A stretch of 15,158 nt of DNA from an uncultured Ruminococcus sp. (lineage in GTDB: Bacteria; Bacillota; Clostridia; Oscillospirales; Ruminococcaceae). Below are positions 1-8,414 of this stretch, one piece after another. Location: assembly GCA_900540005.1 (NCBI GenBank), contig UQEM01000049.1, forward strand, positions 1 to 15,158. The letters run 5' to 3'. The notes below the pieces were generated by a model, which was given only the letters and a program-made list of their open reading frames with translations, was not told the DNA's origin and made no database searches. Both the position numbers and the translations under genes were made by a program. The stretch's first letter is position 1. Each line of letters begins with the position of its first letter.

Positions 1-95
1 CTGCGACTTTTTGCCTTGTCTACGTAAAATTTATGCTCGAAAATCTGCATATTATTTTAGTGTCAACACTCCCTAAAAAGATTTTCAGATAAATT

Positions 96-124
96 AAGGC
101 ACTTCATAATCGAAGTGCCTTTTT
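96..124 (-). terminator. Intrinsic terminator after glgA
   Basis: A perfect 10-bp inverted repeat lies here: AAGGCACTTC at 96-105, a 6-nt loop, and its complement at 112-121. It starts 9 nt beyond the glgA stop codon, so it most likely ends the glg operon transcript. On the minus strand the tail after the stem is only AATTT. On the plus strand it is TTTTT, so the hairpin may be bidirectional and could also end a convergent plus-strand transcript entering from the left. Confidence 0.8.
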
Positions 125-129
125 GCATT

Positions 130-1551
130 TTATTTTGCATTAACAAGTTCATTATAGATCTCAATATACAAGTCTGCCGAGGACGCCCAACTGTAGTCGC
201 ACTCCATTGCACGCTTGACAAGTGAAATCCACTCACTCTTGTTATTGTAGTCCCTGACCGCACGATTCACCGCATCAAGCATATCATCAGCGTTATATGT
301 CTTGAATGTGAAACCATTGCCGTTCACACCGCCGTTATCTCTTACCGAATCACGCAGACCACCTGTTTCGCGTACTATCGGAACAGTTCCGTATCTCATC
401 GCGATCATCTGCGCAAGTCCGCACGGCTCGCTCTGAGACGGCATAAGAAACATATCAGCGCCCGCATATATCCTGTGCGAAAGTTCGGAAACAAATCCGA
501 TAGTCACAGAAACCTTTCTGGGATAGCGCGCCGCCATTTCGCGGAAGAAGTCCTCATAAATACGTTCGCCGCTTCCGAGAACTGCAAATCTTATACCGCT
601 TTGAACCATCTGGTCAAAAACGCAGCGGATAAGGTCGATCCCCTTATGTCCGACAAACCTCGTAACGATACCGATTATCGGCCCGTCACTCTTTTCGAGT
701 CCGAGTTCGCTGCAAAGTGCATTCCTGCACTCAGCCTTTCCGCTTATATCCTCAGCGCTGAAATGTGCCGGAATATCCACATCACTGCTCGGGTCGTAGA
801 GAGAAGTATCAATGCCGTTCAGGATTCCGCTGAGCTTATACTGCTTTGTAACAAGGATCCTGTCAAGTCCGTGAGCATACCACGGGTCAAGAATCTCCCA
901 CGCATAGCTCGGACTTACCGTTACGATACGGTCTGAACTTTCGATAGCGCCCTTCATCATATTTATATAGCCGTCATATTCAAGGAGATTTGAGTTGTAC
1001 ATGGGAATTCCCATTACTTCTCCGAGTATCTCCTTTCCGTACCTGCCCTGATACTCGATATTATGAATCGTGAAAACCGTCTTTATGTCGCTGTAACCCT
1101 GCTGATACTTGTAATAGATATTGTAGTAAACAGGGATAAGCGCGGTCTGCCAGTCGTTGCAGTTGATGATATCGGGGGTGAAGTCGATATATTTCAGCAT
1201 TTCGAGAACCGCTCTGTCAAAGAAAACAAATCTCTCGCAGTCGTCATAAAAGCCGTACATTCCGTCGCGTGAAAAATAGTATTCATTATCAATGAAATAA
1301 TATGTCACTCCGCCGCGGACAGCTTTAAAAATACCGCAGTACTGCTTGCGCCATGACACGTCAACAGTAATATTCGTAACGAAAGTCATCTCATCACGAA
1401 GTTCCGGCTTTACAGACTTGTAAAGCGGGATCACGATGCGGCAGTCGTTACCCTTTTCTGCGATTGCTTTAGGGAGCGAACCCACCACATCGGCGAGTCC
1501 GCCCGAGGCTGCATAAGGCCGAGCCTCACTTGCAGCAAATAGTATTTTCAT
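130..1551 (-). CDS. glgA: Glycogen synthase (ADP-glucose type, GT5)
   Basis: GlgA moves glucose from ADP-glucose onto the non-reducing end of growing alpha-1,4-glucan in the cytoplasm. The 473 residues match the usual bacterial length (about 475-480). Visible GT5 marks are SGGLADVVGSLP (residues 16-27), NDW near 132-134, TIHN near 161-164, NGID near 245-248, TRFVGHKG at 297-304 and EPCGL at 375-379 followed by GTVPIVRETGGL. The family lysine of KxGGL (Lys15 in the E. coli enzyme) is alanine here, so ADP-glucose contacts may differ. It is the last gene of the glg operon, 17 nt after glgD. GCGGTGATC about 7 nt before the ATG, which matches the extended anti-Shine-Dalgarno, supports this start. 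A hairpin follows the stop. The family call is secure. Confidence 0.96.
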   Translation of the reverse strand: MKILFAASEARPYAASGGLADVVGSLPKAIAEKGNDCRIVIPLYKSVKPELRDEMTFVTNITVDVSWRKQYCGIFKAVRGGVTYYFIDNEYYFSRDGMYGFYDDCERFVFFDRAVLEMLKYIDFTPDIINCNDWQTALIPVYYNIYYKYQQGYSDIKTVFTIHNIEYQGRYGKEILGEVMGIPMYNSNLLEYDGYINMMKGAIESSDRIVTVSPSYAWEILDPWYAHGLDRILVTKQYKLSGILNGIDTSLYDPSSDVDIPAHFSAEDISGKAECRNALCSELGLEKSDGPIIGIVTRFVGHKGIDLIRCVFDQMVQSGIRFAVLGSGERIYEDFFREMAARYPRKVSVTIGFVSELSHRIYAGADMFLMPSQSEPCGLAQMIAMRYGTVPIVRETGGLRDSVRDNGGVNGNGFTFKTYNADDMLDAVNRAVRDYNNKSEWISLVKRAMECDYSWASSADLYIEIYNELVNAK

Positions 1552-1568
1552 TACAAGATCACCGCCGT

Positions 1569-2690
1569 TTATATCTTTCCTTCTTTACCAATATAAAGCG
1601 GATATGTCTCAGAACCGGTCAGAACCTTATCGTTGCTGACCTCTACGTTCTTGTCGGTAATAACATAGGAAATGCTGCAGTTTGAGCCGACCTTCGTTCC
1701 CTGAAGAAGAACGCAGTTCTTTACAACTGTTCCCTTTCCTACCTTAACTCCTCTGAAAAGGATAGAATTTTCAACAGTGCCCTCGATAACGCAGCCGTCT
1801 GCGATAAGAGAATTCTTTATGCTCGAATCAAGACCGTACTTAACAGGGCCGTTATCGCCGATCTTGGTATAAATAGGCATATTCTTAACAAATAGAGCGT
1901 TTCTCTTTTCGGTTTCAAGAAGCATCTGATTAGCGTTGTAATAGCTCTGAACGCTGTCGATCCTTGTGAAGATCCCCTTGTGCTCATAGCCCATTATCTT
2001 GTATTCGTCTTTCCTGCCCTGAAGTATCTCTCTTGTAAAGCTGGACTGATTTCTGCTTGCAGCTTCAAAAACGATCTTCTTGAGGAAATCGCGGCTGATT
2101 ATGAACATTTCAAGCCACATATTGCACTCGCCCGAGATCTGGGGATCAACGAGAACGTCCTTGAGATGATTGTTTTCGTCGAATTCAAGGATCGTAGCAC
2201 AGCTATTCTTTTCGCTGTCGTAATAGCCCTTGCTGTATATCAGAGTAATATCAGCTCCCGACTCCATATGCTGATTGAGCACGGGATTGAAGTCGATAGT
2301 TGTTACTACGTCGCAGTTTGCCATGATCACATACTTGGCAGTTGAATGCTCCACAAAACTCCATACATTGCTGAGAGCGTCAAGTCTGCCCTTGTAGATC
2401 CCTCCGGTCTGGCTGTAAGGGGGAAGCAGGTGAAGTCCGCCCTTCTTACGGGAAAGATCCCAGTCACGTCCTGAGCCAAGGTGGTCAAGGAGTGAGCCGT
2501 AGTTCGACTTTGTGATAACACCGACCTCTGAAACGCTGGAGTTTACCATGTTTGAAAGAGGAAAGTCAATGAGGCGGTAACGTCCGCCAAAGGGTATTGA
2601 ACCCATGGTGCGCTGCTTTGTAAGCTCGCTCACATAGGAGTCATGCATACTTGCAAAGATTAATCCCAAAACATTATAATTAACACTCAT
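1569..2690 (-). CDS. glgD: ADP-glucose pyrophosphorylase subunit GlgD
   Basis: GlgD is the Firmicutes partner of GlgC in a heteromeric ADP-glucose pyrophosphorylase. It is generally regarded as a poorly active or inactive subunit that modulates GlgC. The protein aligns with GlgC along its length ([14 protein letters not shown] at 34-47, then a left-handed beta-helix of hexapeptide-like repeats from about 290). The nucleotide-binding GGxGxRL loop is replaced by ASMHDSY near 13-19, and the sugar-phosphate-binding lysine of the FVEKP motif is replaced (LVDP near 180-183). Asp127, at the position of the GGDH aspartate, is kept. At 373 residues it is shorter than GlgC, partly through a deletion near 215. 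It lies 17 nt after glgC, with GGGAGG at 2701-2706 about 10 nt before the ATG. Confidence 0.93.
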   Translation of the reverse strand: MSVNYNVLGLIFASMHDSYVSELTKQRTMGSIPFGGRYRLIDFPLSNMVNSSVSEVGVITKSNYGSLLDHLGSGRDWDLSRKKGGLHLLPPYSQTGGIYKGRLDALSNVWSFVEHSTAKYVIMANCDVVTTIDFNPVLNQHMESGADITLIYSKGYYDSEKNSCATILEFDENNHLKDVLVDPQISGECNMWLEMFIISRDFLKKIVFEAASRNQSSFTREILQGRKDEYKIMGYEHKGIFTRIDSVQSYYNANQMLLETEKRNALFVKNMPIYTKIGDNGPVKYGLDSSIKNSLIADGCVIEGTVENSILFRGVKVGKGTVVKNCVLLQGTKVGSNCSISYVITDKNVEVSNDKVLTGSETYPLYIGKEGKI

Positions 2691-2707
2691 ACTTAAAAAT
2701 CCTCCCG

Positions 2708-3934
2708 TCAGATGCTTTCGCCGATTATCTGCTTAGGCTCAACGACCTTATTCTCGGAAACAACCACGTTGTGACCGACAACTGCAATACCCCAATCGTC
2801 TCTGTTTTCGATAGTTTCAGGGCTTGCGCCGATATGAGCGCCGCTCTTGATAACGCTGTCGCTTCCGACGATAGCATACTCAACCACAGCTCCTGACTCG
2901 ATGACTGCACCGGGCATAACGATACTGTAGTTTACTGTAGCTCCCTCCTCAACGGTAACGCCTGAGAATACAATGGAGAAGTCAACAGTACCGTCGATCT
3001 CGCTGCCCTCGGAAATCATTGAATTCTCGATATTTGCATTGTCACCTATGTACTGAGGCGGCATATTGTTGTTTCTTGAGTAGATCTTCCAGCTTGGGTC
3101 ATAGAGGTCAAGCGGAACACTCGGGCTGAGAAGATCCATGTTTGCTTCCCAGAGAGAATCAAGAGTTCCAACGTCCTTCCAGTAACCCTCAAACTCGTAA
3201 GCGAAAAGTCTCTGCTTGTCGCGAAGCATTGAAGTAATGATGTCCTTGCCGAAGTCCTTCGACCACGGCTCGCCCTTTTCGCGCTTTGCATTTGCTTCAT
3301 TCTCATTCTCGATAAGGTATTTCTTGAGCTTATCCCAACTGAATACATATATACCCATTGAAGCGAGAGTTGACTTAGGCTCCTTCGGCTTTTCAACGAA
3401 ATCCGTTACCTGATTCTGCTCATCGCATATCATGATACCGAAACGCGAAGCTTCTGCTCTCGGAACATCAATTACCGAGATAGTGCAGTCTGCGTCGTTT
3501 GCGATATGGAAATCGACCATCTTTGAATAATCCATCTTGTAAATGTGGTCGCCGCCGAGAACGATAACGTACTTGGGGTCGTATCTCTCAATAAAGCGCA
3601 TATTCTGATAAATAGCATTTGCAGTACCCTCATACCATGAAGCTCCTGCCTGTGTCTCATAAGGCGGGAGGACGTGAACGCCTCCGTTCATCTTGTCAAG
3701 ATCCCAAGGCTGACCGTTTCCTATGTACTCATTGAGTACGAGCGGCTGATACTGTGTAAGAACACCGACTGTATCGATACCTGAATTTGTGCAGTTGGAG
3801 AGAGGGAAATCAATGAGTCGGTATTTACCGCCGTAAGGAACGGCAGGCTTTGCAACATTCTTTGTCAGAGCGTAAAGTCTGCTGCCCTGACCGCCTGCAA
3901 GAAGCATTGCAACGCATTTTTTCTTAGTATACAT
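2708..3934 (-). CDS. glgC: Glucose-1-phosphate adenylyltransferase, catalytic
   Basis: GlgC converts ATP and glucose-1-phosphate to ADP-glucose and pyrophosphate, the committed and usually allosterically controlled step of bacterial glycogen synthesis. The catalytic features are intact: [10 protein letters not shown] (11-20), [19 protein letters not shown] (29-47), WYEGTA (100-105), GGDH (127-130) with the putative catalytic Asp129, FVEKP (179-183) with the sugar-phosphate lysine, and [10 protein letters not shown] near 248-257. Residues from about 295 form left-handed beta-helix repeats (for example [20 protein letters not shown]). Length is 408 residues, slightly above short Firmicutes GlgC. 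It has the best ribosome site of the operon, AGGAGG at 3941-3946, 6 nt before the ATG. It sits 33 nt after glgB and 17 nt before glgD, consistent with stoichiometric expression of the two subunits. Confidence 0.96.
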   Translation of the reverse strand: MYTKKKCVAMLLAGGQGSRLYALTKNVAKPAVPYGGKYRLIDFPLSNCTNSGIDTVGVLTQYQPLVLNEYIGNGQPWDLDKMNGGVHVLPPYETQAGASWYEGTANAIYQNMRFIERYDPKYVIVLGGDHIYKMDYSKMVDFHIANDADCTISVIDVPRAEASRFGIMICDEQNQVTDFVEKPKEPKSTLASMGIYVFSWDKLKKYLIENENEANAKREKGEPWSKDFGKDIITSMLRDKQRLFAYEFEGYWKDVGTLDSLWEANMDLLSPSVPLDLYDPSWKIYSRNNNMPPQYIGDNANIENSMISEGSEIDGTVDFSIVFSGVTVEEGATVNYSIVMPGAVIESGAVVEYAIVGSDSVIKSGAHIGASPETIENRDDWGIAVVGHNVVVSENKVVEPKQIIGESI

Positions 3935-3967
3935 AATATTCCTCCTGATAATGATATATTGTACTAT

Positions 3968-5935
3968 TTATTCAGCTTTTGCGGTACGTTTCTTTTTGGT
4001 AGCCACACCTGTTTTTTTCGGAGTCCCCTCTGTTTTGGGAGTTCTCTTTTTAACCGGTGCGTATTTCAGATAGATAACCGAAAGCGGAGCAAGTGTCATC
4101 GAAATACTGTTGTCGAAACCGTGCATACCGATATTGTCGCTCTTGAAGCTCTTTTCGGTAACACCCGAGCCGCCGAATTCGACAGCGTCCGAGTTGAACA
4201 CGAGTTTATATCTTCCCTTGAACGGAACACCGATCCGGTAATCATGCCGCTCTACGGGAACGAAATTGCACACAGCAATGATTTCGTCGCCGTTATCGTC
4301 GATTCTTCTGAATGCGATAACGCTCTGCTTGTAGTCGTCGTTGGAGATCCAACTGAAACCGCTCCAAGAATCATCATCCTGCCAAAGCGGAGAATTTTCA
4401 ACGTAGAATTTATTTAATTTCTCTGAAAATGAGAGGAGATCTCTGTGTGACTCAAAATCCATCAGATTCCAGTCAAGCTGAGATTTGTAATCCCATTCCT
4501 TCATCTGCCCGAATTCCTGACCCATAAACAGCAGTTTCTTGCCGGGGTGCGCAGTCATATACGCAAGGAAAGCGCGGTATGAAGCGAATTTCTGGTCATA
4601 CTCGCCAGGCATTTTATTTATCATTGAGCACTTTCCGTGAACCACCTCGTCATGAGATATCGGCAGCACATAATTTTCGGAAAATGCATAGAAGAACGAA
4701 AATGTAAGCTTATCATGGTTGAAGGCGCGGTAGATCGGGTCAAGTGACATATAGCTGAGCATATCGTTCATCCAGCCCATATTCCACTTGAAATTGAATC
4801 CGAGACCGCCTATATCGGTCGGCTTGGTAACAAGCGGCCATGCGGTAGATTCCTCAGCGATCATGAGTGCGTCAGGATGCTTGAGGAAAACAGCTTCGTT
4901 GAGCGATTTCAGGAACTGAACCGCTTCGAGGTTCTCATTTCCTCCGTTGATATTTGCAGCCCACTCGCCGGCCTGTCTGTCATAATCAAGGTACAGCATG
5001 GAAGCGACCGCGTCAACTCTCAGTCCGTCAACGTGGAACTCGTCAAACCAGTAGTTCGCGCTTGAAATAAGGAAAGAGCACACCTCGGCTTTACCGTAGT
5101 CGAAAACTCTTGTTCCCCATGATTTATGCTCTTTTTTTCTATCGTCCGTGTATTCATAGCAGCACGTTCCGTCAAACTCGTACAGTCCTGCTTCGTCCTT
5201 CGGGAAATGAGCCGGAACCCAGTCGAGAATGACGCCGATACCGGCTTTGTGGAACATATCTATCATTTTCCTGAGATCGTCAGGTGTTCCGTAGCGTGAT
5301 GTCGGAGCAAAGTAGCCTGTTACCTGATAGCCCCACGAACCGTCGAAAGGATACTCGGTAAGCGGCATAAACTCAACATGAGTGTATGACATCTTTTTAA
5401 GATATGGAATGATCTCATTGGCAAAAGTTATGTAATCAAGGAACTTCTCCTCGCCGTAGTTTTTCCACGAACCGAGATGTACCTCGTAAATATTAACGGG
5501 ACTTTTGTAAATTATCCGCGACTTCTTTTCTTCATACCATTCACTGTCCTCCCAGTCATAGCTGCTCTCATAAATTTTTGAGGCAGTACCGGGACGGGTC
5601 TCAAAGTGTGCGGCATAGGGGTCTGCTTTCATAAGAATACGGCCGTCAGCGGTCTCAATGCTGTACTTATAAGCGTCAAACTGTTTGAGCTTGCTGATCT
5701 GAGCCTCCCACACGCCATCAGCGATACGCGCCATGGGATTGCAGCTTCTGTCCCAGTTGTTAAAATCACCGACAACAGAAACGCTCACGGCAGTAGGAGC
5801 CCAAACTCTGAAAGTAAAAATCTTGCTTCTTCCTTTTTTTCCGGAGTGAACACCAAAAAACTTATAGGCTTCATAATTCTTTCCCTGATAAAACAGATAA
5901 AGCGGAAAATCATTCTGATTCTTATTGTTAGACAT
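3968..5935 (-). CDS. glgB: 1,4-alpha-glucan branching enzyme (GH13)
   Basis: GlgB cuts alpha-1,4-glucan and rejoins the piece as an alpha-1,6 branch. An N-terminal CBM48-like domain (about 20-110, with FRVWAPTA and VVGDFNNWD) precedes the GH13 barrel. The four barrel regions are visible: DWVPAHF (238-244), DGLRVDAV (303-310, nucleophile Asp308), IAEES (359-363, acid/base Glu361) and ISHDEVVHGK (426-435, Asp429). MGQEFGQ (471-477) is also typical. A C-terminal all-beta domain ends near 625. The last 30 residues are unusual: Lys/Arg, Thr, Pro and Ala rich, with repeated PKKT-like units and few acidic residues. It is first in the glg operon. AAGGAGG at 5944-5950, 8 nt before the ATG, fixes the start, and a sigma-A promoter lies just upstream. 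Confidence 0.97.
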   Translation of the reverse strand: MSNNKNQNDFPLYLFYQGKNYEAYKFFGVHSGKKGRSKIFTFRVWAPTAVSVSVVGDFNNWDRSCNPMARIADGVWEAQISKLKQFDAYKYSIETADGRILMKADPYAAHFETRPGTASKIYESSYDWEDSEWYEEKKSRIIYKSPVNIYEVHLGSWKNYGEEKFLDYITFANEIIPYLKKMSYTHVEFMPLTEYPFDGSWGYQVTGYFAPTSRYGTPDDLRKMIDMFHKAGIGVILDWVPAHFPKDEAGLYEFDGTCCYEYTDDRKKEHKSWGTRVFDYGKAEVCSFLISSANYWFDEFHVDGLRVDAVASMLYLDYDRQAGEWAANINGGNENLEAVQFLKSLNEAVFLKHPDALMIAEESTAWPLVTKPTDIGGLGFNFKWNMGWMNDMLSYMSLDPIYRAFNHDKLTFSFFYAFSENYVLPISHDEVVHGKCSMINKMPGEYDQKFASYRAFLAYMTAHPGKKLLFMGQEFGQMKEWDYKSQLDWNLMDFESHRDLLSFSEKLNKFYVENSPLWQDDDSWSGFSWISNDDYKQSVIAFRRIDDNGDEIIAVCNFVPVERHDYRIGVPFKGRYKLVFNSDAVEFGGSGVTEKSFKSDNIGMHGFDNSISMTLAPLSVIYLKYAPVKKRTPKTEGTPKKTGVATKKKRTAKAE

Positions 5936-5960
5936 AGATTCAGCCTCCTTTGCTTCTTAC

Positions 5961-5989
5961 ATTGTACCATTATTTAATGAATTATTCAA
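5961..5989 (-). promoter_or_regulatory. Sigma-A promoter of the glgBCDA operon
   Basis: On the minus strand a -35 TTGAAT (5984-5989) and a -10 TACAAT (5961-5966) are separated by exactly 17 bp. Transcription would start near 5953-5955, giving a leader of about 20 nt that contains the glgB ribosome site. An imperfectly spaced inverted repeat, TTCAA-N6-TTGAA at 5985-6000, overlaps the -35 and could be an operator, though it may be chance in AT-rich DNA. No other promoter-like pair was seen between the four glg genes. Confidence 0.72.
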
Positions 5990-6040
5990 GCTTTTTTGAA
6001 AAAAATGGTAAATTTTCAGACGTTATACTAATTCCCGCAA

Positions 6041-6104
6041 CAAAAAATAGTGCATTTTGACATATTTGAGTTATAATTTCTCGTTTGCCTTTGCTAAAAT
6101 GCAC
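6041..6104 (-). terminator. Possible terminator after spoIIE (long loop)
   Basis: Just after the spoIIE stop, GTGCATTTT (minus strand, 6096-6104) can pair with AAAATGCAC (6050-6058), and the second arm is followed by TATTTTTTG on the minus strand. The 9-bp AT-rich stem plus U-tract fits an intrinsic terminator. The 37-nt loop is much longer than usual, so this is tentative. Confidence 0.4.
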
Positions 6105-6109
6105 ACAAA

Positions 6110-8347
6110 TCAAAGTGATTTGACCCTTATTCCTATGACAGTCACATCATCTGTGCGGACTGTCGGGCGGAAAAGCTCCGCCTTTGCACAGATCTCGCTG
6201 ACTATATGTTTAAGGTCGTCGCCGCTCAGCAAAAGCTCCTTTATAAAGCGGTATTCGCTTTCGTCTATGCCGTCCGAGAACATAATGACTATGTCCCCAT
6301 CCTCGAAATCATAGCTTTTTGAAAAGGTGTCAGACTGCTCGTAAATGCCTATCGGGAAAGTCGTGGAGGAAATCTTCATGACATTTCCCCTGTGGCGGAC
6401 AAGGGTGGCGGTAGCCCCCGATTTGATAATGGTAAGTCCGCATTCGTCAAGGTCTACGCGAACAGCGTCAAGCGTTGCAAAGCTTTCCTCACGCGATTTT
6501 GTCAGCATGACCGAATTTATCAGCTTTATCGCAGAGTTGTAGTCCACGCCGCAGCTTATGAGCTTTCGGAACATTCTCACGACCATGGTTGACTCAAACG
6601 CAGCTTTCTTTCCGCTGCCCATTCCGTCAGAGAGTATCACATAGCTCACGCCCGTTCCGTCATTGAACACGAGTGACGTATCGCCGCTCTCCTTGCAGCC
6701 CTCGGCGCAGATCGAAGCACCGTACACTTCCAGTGCATAGGCAGGACTTTCATACAGCCGTATCCGCAATTCCTTGCCCGAATTCACAGGCTCCGATGAT
6801 TCGAGGGGCAGTCTCAGCTCGTCCGAAACAAGGTCGCATATCCGCGTAACGCTTTGCAGGGAGTCGCTGCCGGGGAAATACAACTCTATCAGCAGTCTGT
6901 TCGATGAGTTATAATATGCGATAACGTCCAGAGGCTCGAATCCGAATTTTTCAAGCTTCTGCCGAACGATCTTGCTTATCGGTTCGGAGTACCTGATATC
7001 AAGCCTCTCACCTGCCGACTCAATAATTTCAGACATTATTTTTATCTGCTCGTGCAGCAGACTGCGGCTCTCGGCAAAGCGCATTTCAAGCAATTTGGCA
7101 GTCGTTCTCTCACATATCTTTTTCTCAAACGCCGTCATGAGTTCGCTCTTGTGAAGGCAGTTTTCAAGCTCATACGGAAAATTCTCCTTTGATATTTCAG
7201 GAGCATTTTCGAGGATTCCGAAACCCTTTTCAGTTTTTCCCGAATCGCTGCTCCAGCAGGTCACTTTGCGAAAGCAGTTCTCGCAAATTCCACCGCGTAT
7301 CTCATCGGAAACGCTCTGCTGCTCATTTTTCCTTTCAATGAGCTTTGCAATGTGTCCCGATTCCACTCGCACCGCCTCAATGGAATCCGAGAGAAATCCG
7401 AGTCTCGCACTAAGAATATCGGGCAGAGCGTCAGCGCTCTCGTTTCCCGTGCGCAGCCATTTATCCGAGAATTTCGGGGATATGACCAAAAACAGCACCG
7501 CCGCAGCGATGATATTCACCATGCTGTAGATACCGTCTCTTACCGCACCTGTAAGTATCATCATGATCAGATTTATCCCGATAAAGCAGATAGCCGCTGT
7601 ATTTATCTTCTGTTTGTGAAGATATCCGCAGAGAAGTCCTGCCACAGGCAGAAGAACCACGGACATTCCTGTTTCCTGAGAGGCTAAAAATGCTCCGCAG
7701 GCAGTAAGTGCTCCGCAGAGGACTCCGCCGATGTGACGATAATGATACGCGCCGAGCATGGTGATCGCGGCTCCGCATATGATACCAAGATTCACAAACG
7801 GAAGTTTTACCGAGCAGAGTGACGCCGTAAGAACGGTATAAACGACCGCATACGCACAGCCGCTTGCAGAGGAGAGATCTATCACTCTGCTGTGTTTTGC
7901 TCCCTCAAGTATAAGCGCACCCGAATACGCGGTAAATCCTGCAACTATCGCGTAAAATATGTAAAACAACAGCTTATAGAACAGCTCCCCTATTATCACG
8001 GAGACCGCCGCACCCGACAGAAAAACCGCGACCGCCGTGTTGATCCCGCACATTTTCGGGGAATTTCTCGTATCGGCAAAAAGTTTGATTATAATGATTA
8101 TTGCCATTGCGGAAATTCTGACGATTCCGCTGCCAACTGTTCCCTGCGCTATGCTGCGAATAAGACTGCCTGTGAAAATTGCCGCACTCGCCGGAAGTCC
8201 GACCGCTCCTGCAAGCGAAATATCGGCAAATGAGGCAACTCCTGCCATGCTTGTTCCCGACAGCACAAACCCTGCCGCCAATGCCGCGAGAAATCCGCCC
8301 ATAGTTCCGAGATATGCCTTTTCTGAAAATTCCTTTACTTTGTACAT
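6110..8347 (-). CDS. spoIIE: Stage II sporulation protein E (PP2C phosphatase)
   Basis: SpoIIE is a membrane phosphatase at the asymmetric sporulation septum. In Bacillus it dephosphorylates SpoIIAA and so releases sigma-F in the forespore. The first 295 residues are strongly hydrophobic (about ten predicted membrane segments, e.g. ISAMAIIIIIKLF). A soluble regulatory region follows, with the cysteine cluster ICENCFRKVTCW near 354-365, then a PP2C domain: LSDGMGSG near 572-579, ESFATLD near 621-627, FSDGI near 690-694 and the C-terminal TDDVTVIGI. The metal-binding aspartates are present. I chose ATG at 8347 (745 residues) because AAGGGTG at 8354-8360 is 6 nt upstream. The longer GTG start at 8356 lies inside that ribosome site and ATG 8353 is too close to it. 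It appears monocistronic, with its own promoter and a terminator before it. Confidence 0.94.
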   Translation of the reverse strand: MYKVKEFSEKAYLGTMGGFLAALAAGFVLSGTSMAGVASFADISLAGAVGLPASAAIFTGSLIRSIAQGTVGSGIVRISAMAIIIIIKLFADTRNSPKMCGINTAVAVFLSGAAVSVIIGELFYKLLFYIFYAIVAGFTAYSGALILEGAKHSRVIDLSSASGCAYAVVYTVLTASLCSVKLPFVNLGIICGAAITMLGAYHYRHIGGVLCGALTACGAFLASQETGMSVVLLPVAGLLCGYLHKQKINTAAICFIGINLIMMILTGAVRDGIYSMVNIIAAAVLFLVISPKFSDKWLRTGNESADALPDILSARLGFLSDSIEAVRVESGHIAKLIERKNEQQSVSDEIRGGICENCFRKVTCWSSDSGKTEKGFGILENAPEISKENFPYELENCLHKSELMTAFEKKICERTTAKLLEMRFAESRSLLHEQIKIMSEIIESAGERLDIRYSEPISKIVRQKLEKFGFEPLDVIAYYNSSNRLLIELYFPGSDSLQSVTRICDLVSDELRLPLESSEPVNSGKELRIRLYESPAYALEVYGASICAEGCKESGDTSLVFNDGTGVSYVILSDGMGSGKKAAFESTMVVRMFRKLISCGVDYNSAIKLINSVMLTKSREESFATLDAVRVDLDECGLTIIKSGATATLVRHRGNVMKISSTTFPIGIYEQSDTFSKSYDFEDGDIVIMFSDGIDESEYRFIKELLLSGDDLKHIVSEICAKAELFRPTVRTDDVTVIGIRVKSL

Positions 8348-8379
8348 CTGCATCACCCTTACCGTTTATTAACCTACTC

Positions 8380-8414
8380 ATTATATCATGCGGCAAATGC
8401 GAAACGGCTCGACT
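8380..8414 (-). promoter_or_regulatory. Putative spoIIE promoter with Spo0A-box-like site
   Basis: A perfect -10 hexamer, TATAAT, lies on the minus strand at 8380-8385, about 33 nt before the chosen spoIIE start. There is no -35 at 17 bp. Instead AGTCGAG (8408-8414), five of seven bases of the Spo0A box TGTCGAA, sits 22 bp upstream of the -10. A second match on the plus strand, CGTCGAA at 8450-8456, has six of seven. The B. subtilis spoIIE promoter is known for wide spacing and Spo0A boxes, so the layout is suggestive. The box assignment is inference. Confidence 0.5.

Noticed and set aside
61..66. TTGACA on the minus strand after the glgA terminator
   Set aside because: No -10 hexamer lies at 16-18 bp; the nearest AT-rich hexamer is 6 bp away.
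475..936. 153-codon plus-strand open frame opposite glgA
   Set aside because: Antisense shadow of a conserved gene; no recognisable domain.
6057..6077. TTGACA and TATAAT on the plus strand between glgB and spoIIE
   Set aside because: Both hexamers are perfect but only 9 bp apart, far from the 17 bp needed, and no plus-strand gene follows.
8354..8356. GTG as the spoIIE start codon
   Set aside because: This GTG is part of the AAGGGTG ribosome site that serves ATG 8347.
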